Positions 44,817-55,001 of a stretch of 64,000 nucleotides of DNA are shown here, one piece after another (the stretch's first letter is position 1; each line of letters starts with the position of its first letter). A program made the position numbers and the translations under genes. Below the pieces are notes generated by a model. The model searched no databases, had not been told where the DNA came from, and saw nothing but the letters and a program-made list of their open reading frames with translations. Source of the DNA: Gemmatimonadaceae bacterium (GTDB taxonomy: Bacteria; Gemmatimonadota; Gemmatimonadetes; Gemmatimonadales; Gemmatimonadaceae). The DNA is taken from contig DASYSS010000042.1 of the NCBI GenBank assembly GCA_036003045.1, forward strand, positions 62,001 through 126,000, read 5' to 3'.

Positions 44817-45419
44817 ATGATGCGCTTCAAGAGAAGCGGCGTTCTGCTGCCCATCGCCGCGTCGGCGTTTGGCGCGGCACTCGCCGGCGCGCAACAGCCG
44901 GCGGCTCCGCAGCCGGGCGGCGCGGCATCCGCGCCGAACGTCGGCCAGGCGGCTCCCGATTTCACGCTTCCGGGAGCGACCCGGTTCGGCGTGTTGAAGG
45001 AACCCGTTCGACTCGCGGATTACCGCGGACAGATCGTCGTGCTCGCGTTCTTTCCCAAGGCGCGGACAAAAGGCTGAACGATCCAAATGGAGGCGTACCG
45101 TGATCAGTACGCCACGCTCTTCAACGCCGGAAAGAAGGTCGTCGTGATCGGCATCAGCACCGACGCCGATACGACGCAAGCCAATTGGGCGCACGATTCG
45201 GGATTCCCGAATCTGTTCGCGAGCGACCCGGATCAGGCGGTCGCCAAGCTCTATGGCTCGGCGGACAACAAGCTCGATACGCGCAACGTTTTCGTCGTCG
45301 GTCCCGACGGCAAAATCGCCGCGCGGATGATGAAGTTCAACGTGCTGGCCGGTGACGCATACACCGAGCTTGGCACGGACGTCGCGAACGCCCTGAAATC
45401 GCTGGGGCCGCAGCACTAG
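44817..45419 (+). CDS. Exported AhpC/TSA peroxiredoxin, predicted selenoprotein (in-frame TGA at 45075)
   Basis: Read through one TGA, this frame gives a 200-residue peroxiredoxin. It has a signal peptide (residues 1-27, ending LAGAQQ), then APDFTLPG, VVLAFFPKARTKG, the TGA codon at position 87, TIQMEAYRDQY, VIGISTDADTTQANWA and NVFVVGPDGKI. The family's peroxidatic site is PxxxTxxC; here PKARTKG is followed exactly by TGA in place of Cys. The frame is otherwise intact, and codon use is the same on both sides. A SECIS-like hairpin follows. I therefore predict selenocysteine at residue 87 of a peroxide reductase in the periplasm. It has no Cys anywhere. A recent nonsense mutation is the main alternative. 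The start may be the ATG at 44817 or 44820. Confidence 0.82.
45075..45113 (+). promoter_or_regulatory. Putative bacterial SECIS element
   Basis: Fourteen nucleotides after the TGA at 45075-45077 a perfect 7-bp stem begins: GGCGTAC (45092-45098) with GTACGCC (45107-45113), around the 8-nt loop CGTGATCA. The loop starts 21 nt after the TGA and has G as its second base. Known bacterial SECIS elements have a short stem and a small loop with a G in the first two positions at about this distance, where SelB binds. All these conditions are met. Confidence 0.75.
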
Positions 45420-45420
45420 G

Positions 45421-46758
45421 GTGACGGCGATCGATGTGCCGGCGGCCGCCGGCCGAGCGCTCGCTTTAGAGTTGTATGATGCCGCGGTCGCCGCCGCCGC
45501 ACCGGGGCCGGCGGCGGCGCGTGCCGTCGACGCGCTGGCGCTGGAGCGCGGGTCGCGGCTGTGGATCTTCGCATTCGGCAAGGCGGCGCGTCCGATGGCG
45601 GCGGCCGCGGTGACGTCGACGCTTCGGTCGCTGCACTCGATCGTCGGCGGGTTGATCGTCGCTCCGGACGAGGCGCCGTCCCCGTATCCGACGATCGTTT
45701 CGATGCGGGGCGATCACCCGTTGCCCGGCCGCCACTCATTCGAAGCCGCGGCGAAGATCGGAGAGATCGCATCGGGCCGGCGTTCGTCGGACGTCGCGAT
45801 CGTGCTCCTCTCCGGCGGCGCGTCGAGCCTCATCGGCGCGCCGGTGCGCGCGATCAGCGAATCGGATTTCGTCGTGCTCCAGGAGCTCTTGCTGGGCTCC
45901 GGTCTCGACATCGCCGCGATGAACACGGTGCGAAAGCGATTTTCGCGTTGGGGTGCGGGCCGACTCGCCCTCGCGCTCGCGCCGGCCACGACCCACTGTC
46001 TCGCGATCTCCGACGTCGCCGGCGACGACTTGAGCGTGATCGGGAGCGGGCCGTGCATTCCCGACGGGTCGACCGTCGCCGACGTCGCCAATCTGCTGCA
46101 CAAGGCCAATCTCTTCGCGCGTCTCCCCGCGGCGTGCCGCGAGTATCTCACCGGCGTCACGCGCGGCACCGTTCCGGAGACTCCGGCCAAGGCGCACCCG
46201 GCATTCGCACACATCACCGGCCGCGTCATCATGAACAATCGGCTCGCGCTCCACGGCGTCGCCGCCAAAGCCGACGAGCTGCGACTGACGGCGTCTATCG
46301 CGCCTGAGCGACTCGACGGCGAAGCGGCGCGCGCCGGCGAAGCGATCGCGCGGTCGTTGATCGGCGCGGCGTCGCAGGGCGCGAACAACGCGTGCCTCGC
46401 GTGGGGCGGCGAGACGACCGTGACGCTGAGCGGCTCGAGCGGCGCGACGATCCTCGGCGGCCGATGCCAGGAGCTCGCTCTCGCCGCGGCGCGCGTGCTT
46501 CATCAAGCCGGCGCGGACGCGGCCGGCATCGCTCTCCTCGCTGCCGGCACTGACGGCCGGGACGGCGCCACCGACGCGGCCGGCGCCATCGTCGACCACA
46601 CGACGTGGAGCGCGGTCGCCGAGGGTGGCCGCGACCCCGCGAACGCGCTCGCGGCGCACGAGTCGTACAAGGCACTGCGCGCGGCGAGCGCGCTCATTCC
46701 GCGGCGCGACACGGGCACCAACGTGAACGACGTCGTCGTCGGCGTGATCGTCCGCTGA
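45421..46758 (+). CDS. Glycerate 2-kinase (MOFRL family)
   Basis: The 445-residue cytoplasmic kinase matches the glycerate kinase type II/MOFRL family. It has IFAFGKAARPMAAAA near residue 50, DHPLPGRHS, the LLSGGASSL loop near 130, NTVRKRFS, and the C-terminal MOFRL domain with TDGRDGATDAAGA and TNVNDVVVG. It phosphorylates glycerate to 2-phosphoglycerate with ATP, linking glyoxylate or serine breakdown to glycolysis. The GTG at 45421 is one base after the peroxiredoxin stop, so the two genes are probably co-transcribed. Confidence 0.92.
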   Translation: MTAIDVPAAAGRALALELYDAAVAAAAPGPAAARAVDALALERGSRLWIFAFGKAARPMAAAAVTSTLRSLHSIVGGLIVAPDEAPSPYPTIVSMRGDHPLPGRHSFEAAAKIGEIASGRRSSDVAIVLLSGGASSLIGAPVRAISESDFVVLQELLLGSGLDIAAMNTVRKRFSRWGAGRLALALAPATTHCLAISDVAGDDLSVIGSGPCIPDGSTVADVANLLHKANLFARLPAACREYLTGVTRGTVPETPAKAHPAFAHITGRVIMNNRLALHGVAAKADELRLTASIAPERLDGEAARAGEAIARSLIGAASQGANNACLAWGGETTVTLSGSSGATILGGRCQELALAAARVLHQAGADAAGIALLAAGTDGRDGATDAAGAIVDHTTWSAVAEGGRDPANALAAHESYKALRAASALIPRRDTGTNVNDVVVGVIVR

Positions 46759-46818
46759 CGTTCGGCGCTTCGGCGCCGGCGCAAATCTGCGCTCTCCGGC
46801 GTCGTTAGTTTTCCGCCC

Positions 46819-47745
<927 letters not shown>

Positions 47746-47761
47746 TCGATCCCAACCTGAA

Positions 47762-48805
47762 ATGACGGTTCGTTTCCCGGCGGAATTCGAGCCGCACGCG
47801 GCGACGTGGATCGCGTGGCCGCATCACGAGCCCGATTGGCCCGGAAAAATCGAGCCGATCGCCTGGGTCTACGCCGAGATCGTGCGCGTGCTCGCGAAGC
47901 ACGAGCGCGTCGAGATTCTCTGTCACGACGAGGATCTGCGCGAGTCGGCTCGCAAGACGATCGAAGCGCATGGAGCTCACGACAACTATCGACTCCACGT
48001 CCTTCCGACTGATCGCGTCTGGCTCCGCGATTCCGGACCGACCGGCGTCGTCGACGAAGACGGACGCGTTCGTCTCGTGAACTGGCGCTTCAACGCGTGG
48101 GCCAAGTACGACAACTACGCGCTCGACGCCAAGGTCGGCGAAGCAGTGGCCGGCATCACGGGGTTGTCGCGCGACGAACCCAAGAGGCCGGACAACGACG
48201 ATCGCGTCGTCCTCGAGGGCGGCGCGATCGACACCGACGGCGAGGGCACGCTGCTGGTTACCGAGGAGTGCCTGCTGTCCGACGTGCAGGTGCGCAATCC
48301 CGGACTTTCACGCGACGGGTACGAGGAGGTCTTTCGAGACGCTCTCGGAATCCGCCAGACGATCTGGCTCGGCGAGGGATGCGTCGGCGACGACACACAC
48401 GGCCACGTCGACGACGTCGCCCGATTCACCGCGCCGGGCGTCATCGCTCTGGCATACGAGCCCGACCCCGCCGACGACGAGAATCATCGTCGTTCCGAGG
48501 ACAACCTCGATCGACTCCGTCTTGCCGGCTTCGACCGAGGAGGGAATCAGCACGTCGCGACACTCCCCTTCCCACGCCCCGTCACGATGAACGGTGAGCG
48601 CCTGCCGGCGAGCTACGCGAATTTCTACGTGGGCAATGGCGTGGTCATCGTCCCGACGTTCAACGACCCCAACGACCGCGTTGCGCTGAACACGCTCGCG
48701 GAGCTCTTCCCCGGCCGCGAAGTAGTCGGGATCCACGCCGTGGATCTCGTCTGGGGCCTCGGCACGCTGCACTGTTTGACGCAGCAGCAGCCGAAAGGCA
48801 GGTAG
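47762..48805 (+). CDS. aguA: Agmatine deiminase
   Basis: The 347-residue enzyme of the peptidyl-arginine-deiminase fold converts agmatine to N-carbamoylputrescine and ammonia. It shows WIAWPHHEPDWPGK near the N-terminus, DRVWLRDSGPT, VLEGGAID, the His-Asp-containing GHVDDVARF and the nucleophile Cys338 in LGTLHCLTQQQP. It is paired with aguB, which uses its product. The stop lies at the edge of an octamer repeat that separates it from the convergent AAA+ gene. Confidence 0.95.
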   Translation: MTVRFPAEFEPHAATWIAWPHHEPDWPGKIEPIAWVYAEIVRVLAKHERVEILCHDEDLRESARKTIEAHGAHDNYRLHVLPTDRVWLRDSGPTGVVDEDGRVRLVNWRFNAWAKYDNYALDAKVGEAVAGITGLSRDEPKRPDNDDRVVLEGGAIDTDGEGTLLVTEECLLSDVQVRNPGLSRDGYEEVFRDALGIRQTIWLGEGCVGDDTHGHVDDVARFTAPGVIALAYEPDPADDENHRRSEDNLDRLRLAGFDRGGNQHVATLPFPRPVTMNGERLPASYANFYVGNGVVIVPTFNDPNDRVALNTLAELFPGREVVGIHAVDLVWGLGTLHCLTQQQPKGR

Positions 48806-48899
48806 ACGGGTGGACAGGTGGACCGGGACAAAACGGCGACGGGTCGATGGTCCGCTGTTAGCCGACCATCCCGTCCACCCGTCCACGCGTCCACCCGTC
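48805..48899. repeat. Inverted GGTGGAC/GTCCACC octamer repeats between convergent genes
   Basis: The left arm 48805-48823 holds two GGTGGACN units. The right arm holds three GTCCACSC units in a row (48873-48880, 48881-48888, 48889-48896). The arms are nearly complementary over 19 bp, so a long hairpin can form between aguA and the AAA+ gene. It could end transcription from both sides, although no T run is present. Confidence 0.7.
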
Positions 48900-48902
48900 G
48901 TG

Positions 48903-49940
48903 CTACTTCCCCTGCGCGTCCCTCAACCGATACGCCTTGAGCTTTCTCGCAAGCGTTGGGCGCGAGATGCAGAGAATTCGCGCGGCGGCGCTCTGGTTGT
49001 TCTCGGTCAGGCGCAGCGTGAGTTCGAGCGCCTCGCGCTCGATGTCGCGAAGACGCTTCCCTTCGCCGGGAATGCGAATGTCGCCGAAGCTCACCGTGCC
49101 GTGGAGCGCGCTCGCGCCCGCACGCTGCTGGTTGATCATCAAATGCTCGGCGCCGATCACCGGGCCGGTGGCCGAGTTGGCCGCGCGGTCGATGACGTGC
49201 TTCAGCTCGCGCACGTTGCCGGGCCAGCGGTGAGCCCGGAGCACGGCGAGCGCGTCGAGGCCGATCTGACGGCGAGCCTCGCCGCGGATGCGTTGATTCT
49301 GAGACAGGAAGTGGTCCGCGATCAGCCGCACGTCATCGTCGCGCTCGCGGAGCGGGGGCAGCTCGATGCGAAGCACGGCGAGACGTGCGGCAAGATCGTC
49401 GCGGAACGTTCCCGCTGAGACAGCGTCCTCGAGACGCGATCGGGTCGCGGCGATGACGCGGCAATGGACGGGAACGTCGGTCGGGGGAGCGGCGCCGAGT
49501 CTCGGCACACCATACTCCTCGAGCGAGCGGGCAAGCCGGTCCTGCAACGACAGCGGCAGCTCGCCGATTTCGTCGAGATAGACGGTGCCCCGTCCGGCCA
49601 GCTCCAGCGCTCCGGCGCGACGCGGCGCGTCGCGGTGGGCGGGGTCCGAGCCGAAGAGCTCCATCTCCAATATTGCCGACGGAATCGACGCGCAGTTGAT
49701 CGCGATGAACGGATCGTTGGCGCCCGCGCCAGCCGCGTGAATGCAGCGAGCCAGCAGGTCCTTTCCGGCGCCCGCTTCGCCGTACAGCATCAGCGCGCGC
49801 ACCGGAGTTCCGGCGACGCGGTGAGCCGTCTGAATCGTATGGCGCATCACAGCGCTGCCGGCGATGACCGGTGCGAACTCGAAACCGGTATCGCGCGCGC
49901 CGACTGGGCGCCGAGGCGAGGGCGCGGTCACCGGGTCCAT
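48903..49940 (-). CDS. AAA+ enhancer-binding-type regulator without GAFTGA loop
   Basis: The 345-residue protein has a sigma-54 activator-like AAA+ domain and a C-terminal Fis-type helix-turn-helix (NNQSAAARILCISRPTLARKL). Walker A is GEAGAGKD (54-61) and Walker B is GTVYLDE (118-124); the arginine-finger and sensor regions FRDDLAARL and WPGNVRELKH are present. The GAFTGA loop that touches sigma-54 should follow ELFG at 94-97, but the region reads SDPAHRDAPRR. It has no receiver or other N-terminal input domain. It probably regulates without sigma-54, like TyrR-type relatives. It lies downstream of the giant c-di-GMP gene on the same strand. Confidence 0.86.
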   Translation of the reverse strand: MDPVTAPSPRRPVGARDTGFEFAPVIAGSAVMRHTIQTAHRVAGTPVRALMLYGEAGAGKDLLARCIHAAGAGANDPFIAINCASIPSAILEMELFGSDPAHRDAPRRAGALELAGRGTVYLDEIGELPLSLQDRLARSLEEYGVPRLGAAPPTDVPVHCRVIAATRSRLEDAVSAGTFRDDLAARLAVLRIELPPLRERDDDVRLIADHFLSQNQRIRGEARRQIGLDALAVLRAHRWPGNVRELKHVIDRAANSATGPVIGAEHLMINQQRAGASALHGTVSFGDIRIPGEGKRLRDIEREALELTLRLTENNQSAAARILCISRPTLARKLKAYRLRDAQGK

Positions 49941-50057
49941 CCGAAGAAAGGTCCGTGATGCTTCACGCGAAAGTGTCTCCTAGGGCGTTTACGAGCGCTA
50001 TCTCACCGAGTATCGGCCGCAGCGGGCGGAATCCGTAGTGCCGAACAAGGCGGCTGA

Positions 50058-53000
50058 TCAGGCGGCGGCGCTCGCCAACAAGCTCATTCGGGCGTTGATG
50101 AGCCGCTTGCGGGCGCCGGTCAGCCCGAACGTTTCGACCTCGGGCAGCAGCTGGTCGATCAGCGCGACCAAGGGCGAGACTTCGCGGCGTAGCGAGGGCG
50201 CGCACTCCGACACCAGATACGCCGCGAGATAGATGTCGTGTTGACCGGCCAGCGTGACCGCGTCGGCGAGCAGCCGCATCGCGTGTGCGTCATCGCCTCG
50301 CTCCGCCGCGAGGCGGATGCGAAGCGCGTCGACCAGATCGCGCCCTTGGAACCACCACTGGGGGCGCGTTTCGACGTTGGCGCGAATCCAACGCATGGCG
50401 TCCTCCGCCACCGAGCGCGCTCCAACGGCGAGAGCGGCGAGCGCCTGTCCGGCGCGCGCGCCCAGCTCGACGTCCGGCTGTCCGATGCGCGCCGCGACCG
50501 CCATCACCTGCTCGTAGAGAGCGGAGGCGGTCCCCCAATCCTCCGCTTCGCGCGCAAGATGGGCCATGTTGAACAGCGTCGACAACCGATCCGTCTCGTT
50601 CGACGACTCCGCGAAACGCTCGAGCGCGTCGCCATAGCGCTCGCCGGCGAGCGCGAGCTGGCCGCGTCGCAGGTAGAGCGTCCCGAGATTCAGCGAGGCG
50701 AGTCCGGCGAGATCGCCCGCCTGCGCCGACTGCGCCGTTTCGAGGCCGCGGTCGTAGGCGGCTTCCGCCGCCGCCATGTCGCCCGCGCGCTGATAAATCT
50801 TGCCGATGTTGATTTGGCAACGCGCTTCGCCGCTGCGGTCCCCCGCGGCGTGGAAGAGCGCCAGCGCGCGTCCGTAGAAATCCTGCGCTTCGGTGGCGTT
50901 CGTGTCCTTGATGGCGCTGCCCAGACGCGTGAACGATTCGGCGAGAAGTCGCGAGTCGTTCGCCGCTTCCGCCGCCGCCACGGCCTCGCGCGCCACTCCC
51001 TCGGCGGCGGCGCCGTCGCCGAGGCGATCCTGGCAATGCGAGATCATGGTGAGCAGCGCGGACTCCTCGGCGCGGTCGCCCAGCGACCGCGCTTTCTCGA
51101 GCAGCTCGGTGCACACGGCGATCGTTTCTCGGGCGGGCCGTCCTTGCAGCGAGCGAGTTCGCTCGCGCATGCGGCGCAGCGCGAGCAGCGTATGGTCGTT
51201 CGATCCGTCGCCGATCGTGGCCAGCGCGCGGTCGCACAGCTCTTCCGTCAGCGCGTGGCGCCCTTCTATCTCCGACACTTCGGCCAATCCGAGCAGCGCG
51301 CTCGCGCGTTCTCCCGGACCCGGAGCCGCCCGTTCGGCGATCTCGAAGAATCGCCGGGCGTCGGCCTGCGCGTACATCGACAGCGCCTCGTGGCCGGCCA
51401 TGATCGCGTGCGGATACGCCTTGAGCGGCAGACCCGCGCGCTCGTAATGCACCGCGATGGCCGGCGCTTTGTCGGGCGTGCGCTCTTCCATCGCCGCGGC
51501 GACCCGCTCGTGGATGCGCGCCAGCCGACGCGGATTGATCGACCGGCGAACCGCGTCGACCAGAAGCCCGTGCGTGAACGAGAACTCGCAGCCGCTCGAG
51601 TCGGTCGCCTCGAGGACCGCGTGCTCGATTCCTTGGTCGAGCGCGTCGAGCACCTCGTCTTCGGTACCGGCACCCGCCGCGACGGCGAGGTCGATGTCGA
51701 ACACGCGCCCGATCACCGCGGCGGTGTTGAGGATGGAGCGCGCCTCTGGAGTGAGCCGATCGAGTCTGCGGCCCATCAGGCCGCTCAGCGCGGTCGTCAG
51801 CTCACGCGAAGGCTCCGACCACAATCCCCAGCGCCCGTGCTCGAAGCGCACCACGCCCGCGTCGAGGAGAATGCGCACGACCTGCGTGGCGAGCAGCGGA
51901 TTCCCCTCGGAGTAGCGCTGTAGATACGTCGACAGTTCGCGGCTCGCTTCGCCGCCGAACACGCCGGACAGCCACTGCCGCAGATCTCCGTCCGAGAGCC
52001 GCGACAGCGGGACCTCGTTGAAACGTTCGTCGCGCAGCAGCCGGTTGCGACGCTCCAGTGCCGGTCCCCGCATGTCCTCGGTTCGCATCGTCATGCACAG
52101 GAGGATGTGCTCCATTTCGAGTTGCGACATCACGTGCTCGAGGACGTCCCAGCTCCCCGCGTCCGCCCACTGCATGTCGTCGAGAAGGACGACGACGGGA
52201 TTCGTCTCCGAGGCCAGCCGCAGATACCAAACGATCTCGTTGAGCAGCGCGTACCGGTTCGCCTCGGGCGCCAGCGCCGCGGTCGACATCGACGACACGA
52301 GCCTGGGCAGCTCGTGCCACTCGCGCGCGCCGACGATGCCGAGCGAGTCGATCGCGGTGAGCACTTCGGCCCAAGGCGCGTACGGCGGCTTGTTCCCCGC
52401 CTCGCTGCACTGACCCGCCACGAGACAGCCGGCGCGCAGACGCGCTTCGCCGGCCAGGCGCCGGACCAGCGACGATTTACCGACGCCGGCTTCGCCGACG
52501 ACCGACACGAGCTGTGGTCCGTTCTCGACTGCCTCGAGGATTCGCAGAAGACGCCTGCTTTCGGATTCGCGGCCGACGAAGTGCTTCAGGTTGATCGCCG
52601 GGCCCTGCGACGTGCTGTCGCCTTCAGACGCCGACACCACCGTGTCGCGCCCGCGGCGCTTCGCCTCGTACATCGCGCGATCGGCGACGGCGAAGAGCGC
52701 GTCGAAGTCGCGGTGTTCGGGCCGCGCGCCGGCGACACCGATCGACAACGTCGCCGAGATGGAGCCAGAGCGCTCGCGCAGCGGAATCGAAGTCCGTCGC
52801 ACCGTGGCGCGAATGCGTTCGGCGAGCTCGCCCGCCTCGTCGATCGAGGCGTGGGGCAGCAGGATCACGAACTCGTCGCCGGCATATCGGCCGATGATCC
52901 CCGACGACGCCGCGAGCTCGCGTAACGTGCCGGCGATGACGCGCAGCACGGCGTCACCCTGCAAGTGTCCGTGCTGGTCGTTGACCTGCTTGAACTCGTC

Positions 53001-54761
53001 GACGTCGAGGACGATGAGCGACATCGTCGCGAAGGTGCCGCGCTCGCCGAGAATCGTGTTCGCGATCTCGATGAAGGGGCGCCGCGTGAGCAGACCGGTG
53101 AGGTCGTCCGACGGCCCAGCGACGGTGAGCTCTCGCGCCGGCGTGACGCGGTGTTCCGGTGTCGGATGCGCCTGCGCCGTGACGCGCTGCCGCATCGACG
53201 GGGCGCGCGTGCGCATGAGGTCCTCGAACAATCCGAATAGGGCGGGGTCGAATTGCCCCGGGTCGGAGCGCATGATCTCGAGCGCCGCTTCGTGCGACAG
53301 CGCGCCCTTGTAGCTCCGCTTGGACAAGAGCGCGTCGTAGACGTCGGCGATGCAGAGCATCCGCGCCGCGCGCGGAATCTCCTCTCCGGCCAACCCGTCG
53401 GGGTATCCTTGGCCGTCCCAGCGCTCGTGGTGCGATCGAACCATCGGCCCGACTTCGCCGGGAAAATCCATCTCGGCGAGCATCTCGACGCCCGCGACCG
53501 GGTGGCGCTTGATCAGCTCCCACTCATCGGGCGCGAGCTTGCCGGGCTTGTTCAGAACCTCGGCCGGGATGATGAGCTTTCCGATGTCGTGGACCGTCGC
53601 GCCCATGCGAAACCAGAAGAGCTCGCGCGATTCACAGCCATCGCGAATCGCCAGCGCGCACGCGAGGTCGGCGACGCGCTCGCAATGACCCTGCGTGTGC
53701 CGGTCCTTCGATTCGATCGAGCCGGCCCACTGGCGCGCGACGTCGAGAAACTGGCGCTCGAGCCGCGCCGCGCGGCGGTCGACGTCGACGACGTCGCCCG
53801 CCACCGCCAGCTGCGTGAGAATGGCGTGGCCGCGATTGAGATGGATGAGCGCATCGCGGAGGCGCCCCTGCGGGCGGCACGCCTCAGCGTGCTCGCGTGC
53901 GGTCTCCGCGGAGAGCAGCAGGTCGCGCTGGTCGACGGCGATTTGCTGCGCGCGCTCGAAGTGCTGCTCCGCCGCGCCGAATTGGCCGGTCTCACGCGCG
54001 ATCGCGCCAAGGTGCTTCTCGATTTCGCCGAGCGCGTCGACTTCCGGCGATCGCTCGGCGAGCGAGCGACCCGTCTCGCAGGCCGTGGCCGCCGATACGA
54101 AGTCGCCGCGGGCGATTTCCAACGCGGCGCGCTGCGCTTCGATTCGCACGCGTTCCGGGATGTCGCCGAGCGCCTCGGCGATTTGCGCGGCCTCGTCGAT
54201 CGTGCGGGCCGAGTCCTCCCATCGTTCCAGGTCCGTGCAGAGTCGAGCCATGCCGCGCAGCGACGCCAACACCTCTTTGGGCACACCGAGGGCTCGGTAT
54301 TCGGCCAGGCTCGCGCGATGATCGCGCAACGCCCTGTCGTGGTCGCCGCGCACCATCGCGATGAGGCTCAGGCTCTCAGCCGCCATCGCGGCGAGGCGCG
54401 TCTCCTGTGTGTCGAGCGCGCGCCCGCGCGCTTGGAGATAGAGCGTCTCCGCGCGATCGAGATTGCCGAGCCGCCGGTGGATGTCGGCTTGCTCGTGAAA
54501 CGCCTTCCCGATCTCCGCGTCGTGGTCGGCCAGTTCGGCGATGGTGAGCGCCGCCTCGAAAGCGTCGAGGGCGGCGTCGATGTCGCCGGCGTCCCGGAAC
54601 AGGCGGCCGATCCACCGCAGCAGGGATGACGCGATTGTGGCGTCGGCGCTCCGATCGAGCGAGAACAGCGCCCGCTCGTACAGCGCCCGCGCGTCATCGC
54701 GCCGGCCTTCCCGGTCGGCGAGCTGGGCCTGTTGGATGAGGATGTCGACCGTCGGCGTCAT
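50058..54761 (-). CDS. TPR / HD-GYP / GGDEF / STAND-ATPase / TPR multidomain protein
   Basis: The 1567-residue protein has five parts. Residues 1-330 are TPR repeats. An HD-GYP phosphodiesterase follows, with HD at 391-392 (VHDIGKLIIP) and HHERWDGQGYP at 444-454. The GGDEF domain has AGDEF at 627-631 and no RxxD inhibitory site before it. A STAND-type ATPase has Walker A GEAGVGKSS (756-764) and LLDDMQWAD. TPR repeats then run to the end. HD-GYP domains degrade and GGDEF domains make cyclic di-GMP, so both may be active in one chain. No signal peptide or membrane helix is seen. The ATPase and repeats suggest a ligand-driven switch. Confidence 0.9.
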   Translation of the reverse strand: MTPTVDILIQQAQLADREGRRDDARALYERALFSLDRSADATIASSLLRWIGRLFRDAGDIDAALDAFEAALTIAELADHDAEIGKAFHEQADIHRRLGNLDRAETLYLQARGRALDTQETRLAAMAAESLSLIAMVRGDHDRALRDHRASLAEYRALGVPKEVLASLRGMARLCTDLERWEDSARTIDEAAQIAEALGDIPERVRIEAQRAALEIARGDFVSAATACETGRSLAERSPEVDALGEIEKHLGAIARETGQFGAAEQHFERAQQIAVDQRDLLLSAETAREHAEACRPQGRLRDALIHLNRGHAILTQLAVAGDVVDVDRRAARLERQFLDVARQWAGSIESKDRHTQGHCERVADLACALAIRDGCESRELFWFRMGATVHDIGKLIIPAEVLNKPGKLAPDEWELIKRHPVAGVEMLAEMDFPGEVGPMVRSHHERWDGQGYPDGLAGEEIPRAARMLCIADVYDALLSKRSYKGALSHEAALEIMRSDPGQFDPALFGLFEDLMRTRAPSMRQRVTAQAHPTPEHRVTPARELTVAGPSDDLTGLLTRRPFIEIANTILGERGTFATMSLIVLDVDEFKQVNDQHGHLQGDAVLRVIAGTLRELAASSGIIGRYAGDEFVILLPHASIDEAGELAERIRATVRRTSIPLRERSGSISATLSIGVAGARPEHRDFDALFAVADRAMYEAKRRGRDTVVSASEGDSTSQGPAINLKHFVGRESESRRLLRILEAVENGPQLVSVVGEAGVGKSSLVRRLAGEARLRAGCLVAGQCSEAGNKPPYAPWAEVLTAIDSLGIVGAREWHELPRLVSSMSTAALAPEANRYALLNEIVWYLRLASETNPVVVLLDDMQWADAGSWDVLEHVMSQLEMEHILLCMTMRTEDMRGPALERRNRLLRDERFNEVPLSRLSDGDLRQWLSGVFGGEASRELSTYLQRYSEGNPLLATQVVRILLDAGVVRFEHGRWGLWSEPSRELTTALSGLMGRRLDRLTPEARSILNTAAVIGRVFDIDLAVAAGAGTEDEVLDALDQGIEHAVLEATDSSGCEFSFTHGLLVDAVRRSINPRRLARIHERVAAAMEERTPDKAPAIAVHYERAGLPLKAYPHAIMAGHEALSMYAQADARRFFEIAERAAPGPGERASALLGLAEVSEIEGRHALTEELCDRALATIGDGSNDHTLLALRRMRERTRSLQGRPARETIAVCTELLEKARSLGDRAEESALLTMISHCQDRLGDGAAAEGVAREAVAAAEAANDSRLLAESFTRLGSAIKDTNATEAQDFYGRALALFHAAGDRSGEARCQINIGKIYQRAGDMAAAEAAYDRGLETAQSAQAGDLAGLASLNLGTLYLRRGQLALAGERYGDALERFAESSNETDRLSTLFNMAHLAREAEDWGTASALYEQVMAVAARIGQPDVELGARAGQALAALAVGARSVAEDAMRWIRANVETRPQWWFQGRDLVDALRIRLAAERGDDAHAMRLLADAVTLAGQHDIYLAAYLVSECAPSLRREVSPLVALIDQLLPEVETFGLTGARKRLINARMSLLASAAA

Positions 54762-55001
54762 GTCACGCGGCGATCTCGATGCTTGAGCCGATAATAAGGA
54801 ACAAGAGACGCTGAGTACGCGTCCCCTCAGCTAGTATCGGCTGGATCGAACGTGTCCAAAGCACCTGTCTAACCGCTTGCAGGGACGAGGGAAACGCGGG
54901 TCGGCCGTACGTCTGGCGGTCGTTACAGTCGGCCCGCGTCTTTCGTCCTCGCTGTTGCCCACCCCGGTGTCTTGGCCGGGAGCCTCCTCCATCCGGTGTC
55001 G

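Noticed and set aside
45087-45419. A separate small gene starting at the ATG 45087
   Set aside because: It begins inside a peroxiredoxin fold, has no ribosome binding site, and continues exactly the frame of the upstream half across one TGA. It is the C-terminal part of the predicted selenoprotein.
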